DNA from: Humulus lupulus
Taxonomy: Eukaryota > Streptophyta > Magnoliopsida > Rosales > Cannabaceae
NCBI RefSeq assembly: GCF_963169125.1
Contig: NC_084795.1
Coordinates: 139,489,701-139,553,700, forward strand
DNA length: 64,000 nt
Reading direction: 5' to 3'
The translations under genes and the position numbers were made by a program. Below, in pieces: positions 45,171 to 57,847 of this stretch. Numbering within the stretch: position 1 is the first letter of the stretch; each line of letters begins with the position of its first letter. The notes below the pieces were generated by a model, which was not told the origin of the DNA, made no database searches, and worked only from the letters and a program-made list of their open reading frames with translations.

Positions 45171-47061
45171 TATTGGTTTTTATTAATCAAATCAGAGATT
45201 ATGCGCAGCGAAACAACAATCAAATTGTTAATTTAATCCCACAAGATTTCTAGATCTAATTCTTCACATGCATATATATATTGAATCAAAGACATGAATA
45301 GAAAAATTACCTCAGGTCCTTCCTTGCTGCTATCTTTTTGTATGAAAAAATCATTGAGATCTCACACCAAGATCTTCCAAAATGTTCTCAGCACACAAAG
45401 AACGAGTGTGGGCTCGCTATACAAATAATAGGCAAAATATATTTATCAGATGTTCTCAACACATGAGATCTGATAAAGTTTGGACCTAGGTTTTGTGAAG
45501 AACAGTGACTTTTGTATGTATCACTGTTCTCTTTCTCTGAGAGAGATTTCAAGATATTTTTCTATCCCTGAAAAGTTATGTTCTAAAAAAATTGATATCC
45601 TATATTTAATATATCCTAGATATTAAAATAAAATCTTAGTTATTTTAAACAATTTGAAAATAACTAATCAGTTATCAGATTTTTGTTTAAATAATAATAT
45701 TTTAATCATATTACAATATCTCATTATTTATTTAATATTTAAATAAATAAAATCTTGGAACCAAGAAACTTTCTTAGTCTCTTATGCGCGTAGCACAATG
45801 ACTGTGCACTGTGCTACACGTGTACCACATGCCAGTGATGGCATGTGATTTTTCCTAATTTTTATTATTATTTAAATACCAAAAATCCCAAACATAAATT
45901 AATTATATTTTTGTTAAATCAAATAATTAATTAATTAATTACACATAATTATACAATAATTATGTTTGATACATAGAAAAATATTGTACTTATCACATAA
46001 GTCATTTTTTCCCCATTTTTGTATTTACCTTTGTCAGTGTTTGTTTGAGCCATTTTGGAGACCATGGACCTATAACATTAAGCTCCAATAAATTGAAACT
46101 AAATAATTAAACTCTTTAATTATAATAGTTAATTTATTAATTCAGATATTTCTCCACTATAAATTCAGAATTGCACTCTTTATGTTATATATATACTTTT
46201 ACAGAAATCTTTTCTCAAGTCGTCCATTGATATAACCATCTTACAATAGTTCAACCCTCTAATTAATTAGTTCATAAATTAGAATGGAAGAATTACCATT
46301 TTACCTTTCTAATTTACTTCTTATTCCTTAAGTACCATTAATTCACTAGTGAATAATTAATCTATAATCTAATTATAGATTTGAGCTCAAAATCATTTAG
46401 TTCCAGAATTAACCCTTAAGGGAACTAATATATGATCTGTTAGGAAAGATTAGATTTCGTATTATTGATACATGTTTCCAGCCATCCATGATATTAAATC
46501 TCCAAAACAAAAGTCATTAGCCTCATTCTTTGAAGAGACCTTAACGAATGAATCAAAAGATTTAATAAACATGAACAGGAGTTCATGAACACTCAGGATT
46601 TAGGTTGATCTATAAATGATCATCAGTTATGATATGAATTACAAGTCTTTATTGTTAAATGGTTTTTGGATAAAGACTTTAATTCATATCGGTCCATGTC
46701 ATATATAATCATATTATATAAAGCACCTTTACTGAGATGTCTTACCACATCAATAATCTGAATCTAGATTATTTGTATCATTATGATACTCAGTAAACCG
46801 TACTTACAACTCCAATAAAAGAATTCCATAACTTTAATTTATTGTTGTTGACTATTTTTATTCATTCATGTGATCTTAATTCTCTCGTACTAATACAAGA
46901 TCACATCCTCAATAATGAATATTGAATTTTTCTGATATTTACAAAATTATTCAAATAATAATTTAACAATCTAAATATAACAATAATAATAAACCATTGT
47001 ATTTATTTATTCATAGAAAAAACAAATGTCTTTTACATGCTTTTAGGACACACTCCTAACA
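45171..47061 (-). mobile_element. 3' LTR of the copia element
   Basis: 1891 bp; minus-strand start TGTTAGGAGTGTGTCC after a polypurine tract. Its other end reads CCAATA where the partner has CCAACA, so the terminal CA is mutated. Matches 62469-64000 as far as that goes. It contains the inverted stretch gtagcacaatgactgtgcac / gtgctacacgtg (45790-45825). Confidence 0.9.
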
Positions 47062-47072
47062 ATCTCCCACTT
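47062..47072 (-). other. Polypurine tract of the copia element
   Basis: Minus strand aagtgggagat directly precedes the LTR start TGTTAGG. Confidence 0.85.
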
Positions 47073-47076
47073 GTAC

Positions 47077-50000
47077 TTAAAGCAAGTGAGGCATTTCTCT
47101 CAATCCCATATTACGTACATGACCCTCGAATTGCTTTGTTGGAAGCGTCTTCATGAACGGGTCTGCCAGGTTGTGTTCTGATGCGATTTTCAGAATGGAC
47201 ACATCTCCTCTATGTACGATTTCTCTGACTAAGTGGTATTTGCGCTCTATATGCTTTGCCCTCTTGTGGCTTCTTGGTTCTTTAGAATTAGCCACTGCTC
47301 TACAGTTGTCACAATAAAGAATAAGTGGTTTCTCCACTTCTGGAACTACTTCCAAATCTGGGTAGAACTTTTTCAGCCAAACTGCTTCCTTAGCTGCTTC
47401 ACAAGCTGCTATGTATTCAACTTCCATGGTTGAATCAGCTATACTGGATTGCTTAATGCTTCCATAGACAACTACTCCACCACCAAGAGTGAATACTGAC
47501 CCCGAAGTAGACTTTCTACTATCCTTGTCAGATTGAAAATCTAAGTCAGTGTATCCAGTAGGTTCGAGCTCACTACCCGAATATACTAGCATATAGTCTC
47601 TCATTCTCCTGAGATACTTGAGAATATGTTTCACCGCAATTCAGTGTTCCAAACCTGGATTTGATTAATAACGACTGACAATCCCTACTGCATAACATAT
47701 GTCAGGTCTAGTACATAACATTGCATACATAAGGCTCCCTACAGCTGATGCATAGGAATACTTTCTCATATCCTCTTGCTCTTGTGGTGTCTTTGGACAC
47801 TGATCTTTGCAAAGAGTAATTCCATGTCTAGTCGGCAATTGACCCTTTTTGGAATTCTCCATAGATAATCTTTCAAGCACTTTATCAATATAATTTGCTT
47901 GTGAAAGTGCTAGGAGCTTGTTCTTTCTATCTCTTAGAATTTTAATGCCTAGAACATAGCTCGCTTCTCCCAAATCTTTCATTTGGAATTTGTCACCCAA
48001 CCATTTATTTACATTTGATAATGTCTCTACATCATTCCCAATGAGTAGGATATCATCAACATAAAGAACTAAGAAAACCACAATTTTTCCTTTGATGTTT
48101 TTATAAACACATGCTTCGTCAACATTTTGTTTGAAACCATATGTTTTAATAGTTTCATCAAATGTTAAGTTCCAAGATCTTGATGCTTGTTTCAATCCAT
48201 ATATGGATTTCAACAACTTGCATACTTTTTGATCTTGATCCTTCTTTATAAACCCTTATGGTTGTTCCATATAAATGGTTTCATTAAGGTGGCCATTCAA
48301 AAAGGCTGTCTTGACGTCCATTTGCCATATCTCATAATCATAGATGGCAGCTATGGATAAAAGTACGCGAATGTACTTAAGCATGGCCACAGGAGAAAGT
48401 GTTTCTTCATAGTCCACACCCTCTCTCTGTGTGTAGCCTTTGGCCATAAGCCTTGCTTTATAGGTCTCTACCTTTCCATCTGCACCCCTTTTCTTCTTGT
48501 ATCCAATGGCATTAACATTGTCAGGAAGATCTACAAGTTCCCAGACTGAATTGAATACATTGATTCCATTTCTTGATTCATGACATCTTGCCACTTATCA
48601 ACATCAGGGTCTTCCATTGCTTCTTTAAAAGTCAATGGATCGTCCTTTTCAGTATCTGATACAAGAACGTGTGCCTCATGTTCGTAGCGAATAGGTTGTC
48701 TCACAATCCTCCCACTACGACGTTGCACTGGTTTTTCCTTTTCAGGAATTGTGGTTTGTTTGGTTGTTTTATCATTAACTGATGAAGAATATGGAGATGA
48801 AATATTATCTGTCATTAGTTCCTCTAAAATTACTTTGCTCCGAGGTTTAAAATCATTCATATAGTTGTGTTCTAAAAAGGTTGCATTTGTCGAAACAAAT
48901 ACCTTTTGATCACTTGGGCTATAGAAATATCCACCTCTTGTTTCTGGAGCATAGCCCACAAATATACACACTTCAGACCTAGAATCCAGTTTTCCAGATT
49001 TAGGTCTTAGCACATGAGCAGGACAACCCCAAATAAGGAAATGTTGTAAACTAGGTTTACTTCCAATCCATAGTTCTAGAGGTGTCTTTGTCACAGCTTT
49101 GGACGGAACTACATTGAAAATGTAGTTAGCCGTTTGAAGTGCATATCCCCAAAACGATAAGGGAAGTGAAGAGTAGCTTAACATAGACCTGACCATGTCC
49201 AACAGGGTCCGGTTTCTTCTTTCTGAAACTCCGTTTTGTTGTGGTGTTCCAGGTGCTGTGAGTTGGGATTGAATTCCATGCTCTAGCAAGAAATCTTTAA
49301 ATTCAGAATACAAATATTCACCACCACGATCAGATCGGAGTGTTTTTAAAGATTTACCTAATTGCTTCTCAGCTAAGGCTTTGAAGTCTTTAAACCTATC
49401 AAAAGTTTCTGACTTCTTAAGCATTAGGTAAACATGACCGTATCTAGAATAGTTGTCAGTAAATGTGACAAAATATTCATAACCACCTCGTGCTTGAATG
49501 TTAATTGGACCACATACATCACTATGTATTAGCTCTAGTGGTTCTTTGGCTCTATTTCCCTTTGAAGTAAAAGGTCGTTTAGTCAATTTTCCTTCTAAAC
49601 AGGATTGACAAACCGGTAGGGTTCCAACTGTTAGTTCCCTTAAAGATCCATCTTTAGTTAACCAGTTTATCCTATCTAGACTAATATGACCTAATCTTAA
49701 GTGCCATAGATACGTGTCATTTTCTTTAGAAACCTTTTGTCTTTTATTACTTTGTGGAACAGCTACTTTAAATAATTCATAATTATTGATCGATTTTTCT
49801 ATTGGATTAAGCATGTACAGTCCGTCCTTTTGTTTTGCATGACAAATATTGTTCCCATTCCTTGAAATAAAAATCATATTATTATTAAAAGAAATGCCAA
49901 ATTTTTGTTCATGTAACAAAGGTAAAAGAATAATGTTTCTAGTAATTTCAGGAATAAATAGCACATTATTCAAAACTAGAAAATTGTTCTTAAAATTTAA

Positions 50001-50213
50001 ACAGATTGTTCCACATGCTTTAGCTGAAACAAGCGCTCTACTTCCCACTCTCATAGTCATCTCTCCTTGCTCCATCTGCTTTGTGGACTCAAGCATCTGC
50101 AAGCAAGAACAAACATGGTTAGTGGAACCAGAATCAACTATCCATGATAATTTATCTTGTTCCACCATACAAGCTTTGAGTACAAGTAAATCTGATTTAC
50201 CTTTTTTTCTCTT
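47077..50213 (-). pseudogene. copia pol (PR, IN, RT, RNase H) with stops and frameshifts
   Basis: Frame 50168-48531: protease DSG at residues 12-14; integrase zinc motif H156, H161, C187, C190; catalytic D217, D280, E316; a one-base loss near 48556 ends it. RT continues 48594-48256 (WQMDVKTAFLNG), a TAA at 48253, then 48216-47665 with YVDD at residues 52-55; stops at 47662 and 47641. RNase H 47634-47077: GYTDLDFQSD, YCDNCRAV, HIERKYHLVRE. The layout and motifs are standard Ty1/copia. No complete polyprotein can be made. Confidence 0.95.
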
Positions 50214-50599
50214 TTAGCTCGGCGAGATACTTTGGACAGTTTCTCTTCCAATGACCATCGACATTACAATGGAAACACTTTCCTTTGGGTGCCTTTTGTT
50301 TGGGGTCATTGTTCTTTTTGTTCTCGGGTGCCTTGGATGACTTCTTTGCCTTTTTCGGATTGTCCTTTTTAGGTTTGCTGTCATTGTTATTGCCTTTTCT
50401 TTTCTTCTTAGAAGAAGATGGTTTTGCTTCAGCCTAACTTGAGATGGTCTTATTCAAAGACTCAAAAGTTTGTAATTCATTAAGAAATTGTGTCATGTTA
50501 AAATCCAATTTGTTCATGACATAATTTGTTGTGAATGTAGAAAAAGCAGGAGTTAAAGACTCAAGTATAATGCTTACTTGTGTCTTTTCATCCATGACT
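50214..50599 (-). pseudogene. copia gag, C-terminal part
   Basis: It reads MDEKTQVSIILESLTPAF... (UBN2-type gag), then a Lys/Ser-rich linker and one CCHC zinc knuckle (CFHCNVDGHWKRNC, about 50280-50240). Defects are a TAG at 50434 and a homopolymer (seven A on the minus strand, 50207-50213) that shifts the frame before protease. The left flank of the CACTA insertion is at 50599. Confidence 0.85.
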
Positions 50600-50929
50600 C
50601 ACTACACCAAATACCCCTTTCCATAACACATGAATATAATACTAATAAAAAAGTATTATGCTAGAGTATTGTTACTGATTTGCTAAATAAAAAAAAAACA
50701 CGGAGGGAACGAAATTTTCTGGTGCCAAGTGAATTAATATAATGGCGCCTTTAGTCTCTTTTTCCCCCCATTATTTTACTCATCATTCTCATTCTATATC
50801 CTTTCAATCTTATAATATTATATCATATGTTTTCTTGGTTAACTCTTTTTTTCTCTTCTTGTTTCCCGTCTCTCTGCCTTCTTCCTTATTTCGTTTCCTT
50901 TCCTTTCCTTCTCCTTCTCCGTTGTAGTC

Positions 50930-51430
50930 TTGGCAGACTCCAAGCTCTGATGCTCTAGTCATGGAGCATGCGACACCCTTGGGGATTGGTTCAGAGTGCG
51001 ACGTTGAGGAACCTCCGGGTATCATAGTTGTCTCATATCTGCAACTAATAAAGCTCTCAGGGGTGATGTCTTTCATGGAGTAGTTTAGGTGAGTCTTTCT
51101 TGGATTTAGAAAGTGATTTTGTCATTTTTTTTGTTTAGATTTTTTGGTACACGAGATGATTTGTTGCTCAGATTATTATATGCCCTTAACCTAATTTTAC
51201 TGCAGGTGATTTTCCATTATTGTTTTTCATGAGCATTCCAATTGCTTCAATATTTGTTCTTAACATTCAATTTCCCTCCCTTTTCTTCCCTTCTCTATCA
51301 CAGTCTTTGTAGACTCCAAGCTTCGGCACTCCAGTCATGAAGCAGGCGGTACACTTGGGTTTTGTTCAGAGTGGGATATTGAGGAATAGCCTGTCATCGC
51401 TGCTGTCTCATCTCTGTAGCGGGTAAAGTT
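50930..51430 (+). repeat. Diverged internal duplication in the CACTA element
   Basis: 50932-51065 (cagactccaagctctgatgc, tcatggagcatgcg, gttcagagtgcgacgttgagg) and 51305-51430 (tagactccaagcttcggcac, tcatgaagcaggcg, gttcagagtgggatattgagg) are diverged copies. The source gene is not recognised. Other repeated pairs are 52060-52330 with 56335-56470, and 55765-55870 with 59213-59310. Confidence 0.6.
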
Positions 51431-54054
51431 CTACCAATTTTTGGCTTAGGTCTGGTTGTGTCATATGAAATTTATTTAGTTTATTGGTTAGGAATGGTTC
51501 TTCTTTTTCAGTTTTGGGGTTTGCATTTGAAGGAAAAATAAAATAAAAAACAGATTTGGGGTTTTGGGTTTGAAGTAGACTCTATGGTTCTAAAGTAGAC
51601 CAAAGTGTTGAATGGATTGGATTTGATTATGATTTATTTTGCAGTAGTGTTTTTAATTCAGAACTAGCAAAACAAGCAAGTTGATGACCCTGTATAACCA
51701 TATTTATTCTCTTTGCTTCTTAAATCTTCTTCTTTTGTAGTTACTTTATTTTCGTAGGCCAAAGAGTTCATTGGATTGGATTTATTTATGTGTATTCTGT
51801 ACGCAAACTGCTGATATATGTTCTGAGGATCAATTTTGTGTTGTGTACTATTTTGAGAGTTAGTTATATTTATTGGATTGAATCTATTGTTGTGTATTGT
51901 TAGCATATGGGATATACGATAGTAGTGGCTGTGGAATTATTTTGTAACTTTGAGAATTCTTTAGAATTCACTGGGAGGCTTAAGGGATCCTCGAAAAGTT
52001 AATCTTTGCTCAGTTTGATGTAAAACTTTTAGATAATCAAAGAAATCTTTTGTTAGACTTTTTCAATTTGTTTAATGGCAGAGGGCGAGGCAATGGCTTT
52101 TGAGTTGGGCATTTTCAAAGAATTGATCTCTTTTTGCTCCCAAATTCTCAATATTGCAATGGTTTTGAATCTCGATCATATGTCAAGTGGCACTTTTTGT
52201 TTTGATTTTATGTATAATGAATTGGTAGTTTATTTAATCTCTGCCATCATAATGATTTTATACCGTTAAAAGAGTATACTATTTTCAATTCTAAGTTCTT
52301 ACCAAAATCAACTTAAATTGAAAGAATGATCATTAATACTCCATGATAAAATTTATGTGTATATATCTTTACTTTTGCAGAACAATATATTCATGGCTAG
52401 ATCAGCTTCTATCAGGGAGTAATTTTAAGTTCACAAGTTTATGGATTCAATTCAAGAGATGGAAGTCACACTTGGAAAAGCTATAAGATTGGGACGATAT
52501 TCAATATGCAAAGTGGTGTTATATCCTCCTTGGAAGGCATTGGGGGCATAACTTCAGGCCAAGGGCAACCACGATTCATCAATAACTAATGTAAGTTTTG
52601 CTATCTTGGTTGACACCTTTTGCCAAAACATGCTTTTCACTTTCAATTTATGACAATTTTAATGTCTCTATGATGCAGGGAGGTTCTTCAGAAAGGCAGG
52701 AAGAAGATAGTTTTCTCAACATGAAACAAGCAATGTTCTGAGGGCTCTAAGGACAGGTACATGAGAAAAAAAAAGAAACAGTCTTATCATTCAGGGAATT
52801 GATTGATCTACCAAATCTAAGACTTTTTTTTTATTGAAGTATGTGTTTGATCTTCTTATTTTGTTTAGTTTTATTCTCTCTATTTATGATTTGCTTATTT
52901 CCATGTTCCAGCTTCACCATTCTTTCACCAACTAACCAATCCATATTTGTTCCAAGTCTGGCTTACCACAATCCCAGGTTTGTTTTACGTCTTTGAATAT
53001 TATTTAATTTTTATAAAAATATTTACTTATAATAGTATGGTAGGACCTGTAGTAATTTGAGATTATTTTACATCTCTAAAGATGGTTTTTCTTCTTCTTT
53101 TCTTTTCAATTAAAGCTTCAGCTCAAGTGCACATTTTTCGTCTATATGAGGTATTATAATATGAACTCAATCCAATTTTTTGCATATTATTTTCAATATA
53201 TATAGTTTGTTATGGTTGAAATTCTTATTCATTGCTCACTTTGTTTTGACAGGCTTTATGTACACTGAAAATCTGAGACTGGAATTGTTTAGAATTCTAT
53301 ATTTCTGAAAGAAGCTCTTGATTCCCAATTATGATTTCAGATGATGATGTGGCACAGTTGCAAAGAAAGCCTCTGTTTTGGAAGACTGACTGGAGTTTCA
53401 TTAAATGCCCAGTTTCCACAAGTTTTATGCTCTACTAAATTCTTCAGGTGTGTTTAATTACTATTTACAGTTTGGGTTCACATTGGTAAATCACTTCTTA
53501 TGTGTTTTTCTATATGTATTTTTCTCTCTAATGATCAGGAAACTATAAATTATCTAATATGAGGGTCTTGTAACATTTTCTTGGAATACTTTATAAGATA
53601 TCCAAATTATGCAAGAACTGTTAATTGTTGTGGATTATAAAATGTACTATATGTGCATATATAGCCTTATAGTTTATAGCTTTTATGGCTTTCATCATTA
53701 CACAGAAAAAAAGCATATAATATAATACATATCATTGTACTGTCTTCTTTTGGAGAAATACAATACATTTTTTCACTGTATTATGATTTTGAAAGTTTGA
53801 ATTCCATGTCCACATGCTGCATTATGATTTTTATCTTCACTGTCTTTCTTATTTTGTTACCAATTTCCTTTTCTTCTGTGTATGTTTTTTTGCTTCAAAA
53901 ATAATAAAAAAAAAATTTCACTTTGTTTTGACAGGCCTTTTGTGTACTTAGAATCTAAGAGTGGAGTCATATGTGCATAGATTCTTCCAAAGAAATTATT
54001 CAGCAAATGGTGTGGTGTACATAAGATACTTGAATAAGTTTTTATCATACACTA
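51431..54054 (+). other. CACTA interior, exon-like remnants of unknown origin
   Basis: AT-rich with intron-like pyrimidine tracts and short open stretches. 52441-52592 is exon-like (gtaag donor after 52590) and its two open frames show no domain I know. The segment from 52680 (after atgcag) and 53340-53450 look like further short exons. The gtgtttaat and tttgacagg words suggest splice sites. No function assigned. Confidence 0.35.
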
Positions 54055-54751
54055 ATTTATACCATCAACGATCGCGAATCTGACTTCCCTATTAGACTTG
54101 TGAGTACTATATTTAATAATCATTTTCATATTTATATGCACGTTTTTAATGCTAACAATCTTTAGTGTGAATTATCTATAGGCGGTTAAGTGAAATATCT
54201 AATGTAAGTTCTTCCCTTGCATTTATCAAGGATATGAAGTCTCTAAGTACCTTGTAAGTAACATGGTTTCAACACATTATTACACCCTTTCTAATAAATC
54301 ATTCATATTCAAACATATCTTTTTTCTTCTGTGCTGTTCTGATTTGAGATATAATCTAACAACTATTAAAAAAAACGTGCAGAGTACTTAGAACAACAAT
54401 ATCACTGGTACAATTCCATCGAATAACGGAGAGCTCCAACAGTTACAAAAACTGTAAGTTAATTAAGAAACTCAAAACTAGCCTACTTGCACTATTAACT
54501 TTTCATGTTCACTCATGAAGTTGCACTTATTTTTTACAGAGATTTGAGCTTTAACAAGTTAAATGGACAGATTCCAGACTCTCTTTTCAACATTAGCTCA
54601 CTCTCTTATCTGTAATACATCCTTAGTTTTGTCTCTTGGGTTAACATGATTGTACCATTTGGTTAACTCTTTCTGTCTAAAAAAAACTGTCATTTTTTTT
54701 TAGCAGTAACTTGGTTGGCAATAGCTTTACAATGAATGGCTCAAACAACAG
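54055..54751 (+). pseudogene. Captured LRR receptor-like kinase exons
   Basis: Five small exon-like blocks with splice signals are visible: 54055-54099 (PSTIANLTSLLDL), 54182-54253 (DMKSLSTL), about 54383-54453 (NNNITGTIPSNNGELQQLQ), 54540-54611 (DLSFNKLNGQIPDSLFNIS) and 54707-54751 (LVGNSFTMNGSNN). Two are exactly 72 bp, the one-repeat-per-exon pattern of LRR VIII-type receptor kinases. Frames carry small lesions (the third block is a base short). No malectin-like or kinase domain follows, so this is a fragment. In the intact parent the region is the extracellular repeat domain. Confidence 0.85.
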
Positions 54752-57165
54752 GTAGTTTTCCTTAGTATTTTAGAATAGCTTCCTTCATTTTTGCTCTTAT
54801 TTGTACTGCACTTAATAAATATGTTTCAAATGTCTACTGCTTAAAACTTTTTTCTTGGATTTGTTGTTCAATATTATATAACCTCCTTCTTTTGTCTAAA
54901 ATTATTCTTTGTTCCTTTCAGTCTTCTTCTTGTAACAAAAGCCACTTTTAATAACAGATGAACATAAGACTAATGAAAAAGTATTATAATAGATATGAAT
55001 ATATATATATATACTCAACTTTTTCTTGCTTGCTTTTATTTAATATCTAAAACTTATAAGCTCATAAATTAGAGTGACAAAGAGATAGGGAGAAAGAAAA
55101 AAAGAGAAATCAGTATTCTTTCTTCTGTTGTTTTATTTTAGAGAGCTTGATTTGGTTAATTTTACAATTAAATCTCAATATCTTTGTTTTTTTATATATT
55201 AGCTTTATTTGATAAGAATAAATATGTATGTTTTAATCAACAAAAAAGTGGTATTCATTTTCTTATTATTTTTTGTTTCATAGTTGGATGAATGATTGAG
55301 ATATAGTTCCTTCATTTGCTTCAAGAATTATGGCTGAAATCATAATTCTTTTTATAATCTACTTTGTGGGTCAGTCATAATTATTTTTCAGAAAATTTTT
55401 GTGAGAGTTTACGAATTCGTTCCATTCTGTGTTAGTTTGGGTGTTAGATTCACTGGTTGTTTACTTAGTTAAGAGATAGTTTTGGAAGCAATTAAATATG
55501 TGTATTTCAGATTCTAGAATGCCAAAATAATGGTTGGTTGTCTGGATTGTTGTTATAAAGCTGCAATTTTACACATTATTACAATTTTAATATGTGATTT
55601 TGATAAATTGCTTAATGTTGTAATGTGAAAATTAATATTTGGTTTTACCACATACACTGTTATTGATACATTTGATGTGATTGCAATTTTGAGACATAAA
55701 TAAAAAGGATGAGTTTGTGAGAAGAATTTCAGAAGCAGCAGAAAGTAAGTTCAATTCAATTTCGTTTTTTGGTTTTAGATATGCAACATGCATTTTATTG
55801 ATTTTCCTCTTTTTTATTTCTATTTAATGTGATAAACATTTCCAAGTCTATACTTACTTTACATTTATTCAATAATACCAAATATGAAAAGAAGAAGAAA
55901 GAAAAAAGTCTATTGTTCTTAAAGATTATAAAAATCTGAAATCATCAATTGTTGAAGTCTATCTATTGGAAATGTTTACTTTTAAATGGAAGTTAATTTT
56001 ATCGAGTGAGTTTAGTTTATGATCAAACATTAGTGTTGATCCTTCTATTTCTTTGAAACTCTTTTATTTGGTTTAATTTAAGGTCAATCCTCATAAAACT
56101 AATTGGTATTAATTATCTATATGGATCAATAATCAAATATCTTAGAAACTGATTCTCATTTGTGTCTATATATTATCTTGTGATTTGTCTTTGTCTTTGT
56201 CATAGAAGTGGACACTACTTAGAAACCAAAAAAATATATTATATATATATTTTTTTTCATATATGTGTTAGTGTGAAGCTGCCACCTTGATTATGTAAAT
56301 CTTTTAGGATATCAACAATAGTCTTTCAAAGTACTTTGTTTAATGGTAGAGACAATGGCTTTTGACATAGCATTTTTTTTTTAAAATATTGCTCTCTTTT
56401 TGCTCAATTGTTTTGATCCTTTGTCATCTAAGTTCTAACCAAAATTAACTTAAATTAAAAGAATGAGGACTGGTTTTCTTTAGGCTTAGATTTGTGCATT
56501 GTGAATTTGAGTAGACCGATTGTATTTCTATGTTTAGGCTATTAGTTTTGGGGTTAGAAGTCTGGAATCTGAATTTAACTAGATAGAGCTTTCGATTATC
56601 TCTCTATGTTTAGGCTAACAATTTTAGGTGCAACATCTTTAAGCTGTTTAGAATCAGAATTGCATGGTTGGGCTACTTCATTTTGGTGCAACATCTTTGT
56701 TAGTAAAAAACAGTTCTGAAATTTTGAACATTTGGAGGGCTTATTACATGTGATTATTAAAGATAATTTACTGACGCAGTTATGTAACAGGTGGTTTGTC
56801 AATAAACTGAAGTTTATGTTCATTGGTTGGCTAAAAAAACTCTAGGTCCTATAGATAATATATGCTTTACTTGCATCAAACATGTCGTTCTTTAGGTGAA
56901 TCTATTCCTGTTATTTTCTTGGATGTAATCATGTAACTGGTGAGTGTTCCCCTTTCTGAAACTGAGTTGGATGATATCTTGGTATATTTGTTGTTTTCAA
57001 ATATCTGACTGTATAGTTTCCTGAGTATATTTTTGGATTTGACATTTGATCTTGTTTGTGATTATGTTTTATGGGTTTGAGATTATTTTAGTTTCAGTTT
57101 TTTTATCCTATTTTTGGATTTAAACTTTCGGTGTGCTGTGCTATAAAATCTTGAGCTTCTTGCAG
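54752..57165. other. CACTA interior, AT-rich, no gene recognised
   Basis: Mostly AT-rich filler. 54950-55000 repeats the element's left-end text (aataacagatgaacataagactaatgaaaaagtattat resembles 50623-50660). 56335-56470 repeats 52060-52330. No convincing coding exon. Confidence 0.45.
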
Positions 57166-57390
57166 TATTATTTGAGGTCAGGGGGATGTAAATTTGGAAA
57201 AGCGTGTAAATATAACCACACTAAAGGAAAGACTTCTGCAACACCATTAGCACTAGTTCCGGAGTTTAGCTTTTAACCTTTCAACATATAAAAGCTGCAA
57301 TAGTTGCTTGTGGTAAGAATGTCCATATTACATGCGATATCCAGAACATCTGCCATTTTTGTCAAGGTCTGCTGCTATTTTCCGGGTAAG
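57166..57390 (+). pseudogene. Captured CCCH zinc-finger exon fragment
   Basis: After an acceptor ttgcag, the frame reads YYLRSGGCKFGKACKYNHTKGK. The C-x5-C-x3-H part of a CCCH finger is present, and the first Cys would come from the missing previous exon. A short later stretch (57317-57387) reads ECPYYMRYPEHLPFLSR and starts like the next finger's lead-in (KECPYYMR) of plant CCCH RNA-binding proteins, then diverges; it ends at a gtaag donor. Only a fragment of one finger and linker is present. Confidence 0.7.
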
Positions 57391-57847
57391 TTATTATTGT
57401 ACCAGAAATTCTACTCATTTCCATGCTTATTTAAAGGGTAGCGATGATACTAAGTTTTGAAGATTGGGAGTCTATTCAAAGATTTTAGTTGGCATTTGAC
57501 ATTAGTTGCTTCTACTTGCAAACTCTGGTTTTACTAATGTACTTTATCCTTTATATGACTTCAATCTGTTACTTTTTTGCTTGAATGATCATTTTTCTTT
57601 TAAGAAAAAATTATTTGGTGGTTGCTTTTTGATGGATGCGAAACTATGTGACAAGTTTGTCTAAAACAAGTAGGAGAACTATTAAGAAATAGCTCAAGAA
57701 TCATGTTTTGGTGATGAAAATAGTAATCACCCTTTCCCTTGTCATATTTATTTTTATCATTTAAGTGATGTTTTTTTTCTTTTAAATATGTACTGGATAC
57801 TTTTCTCCTAATGACTGTGAAACTGATTTATATTTCATGTGACACAG

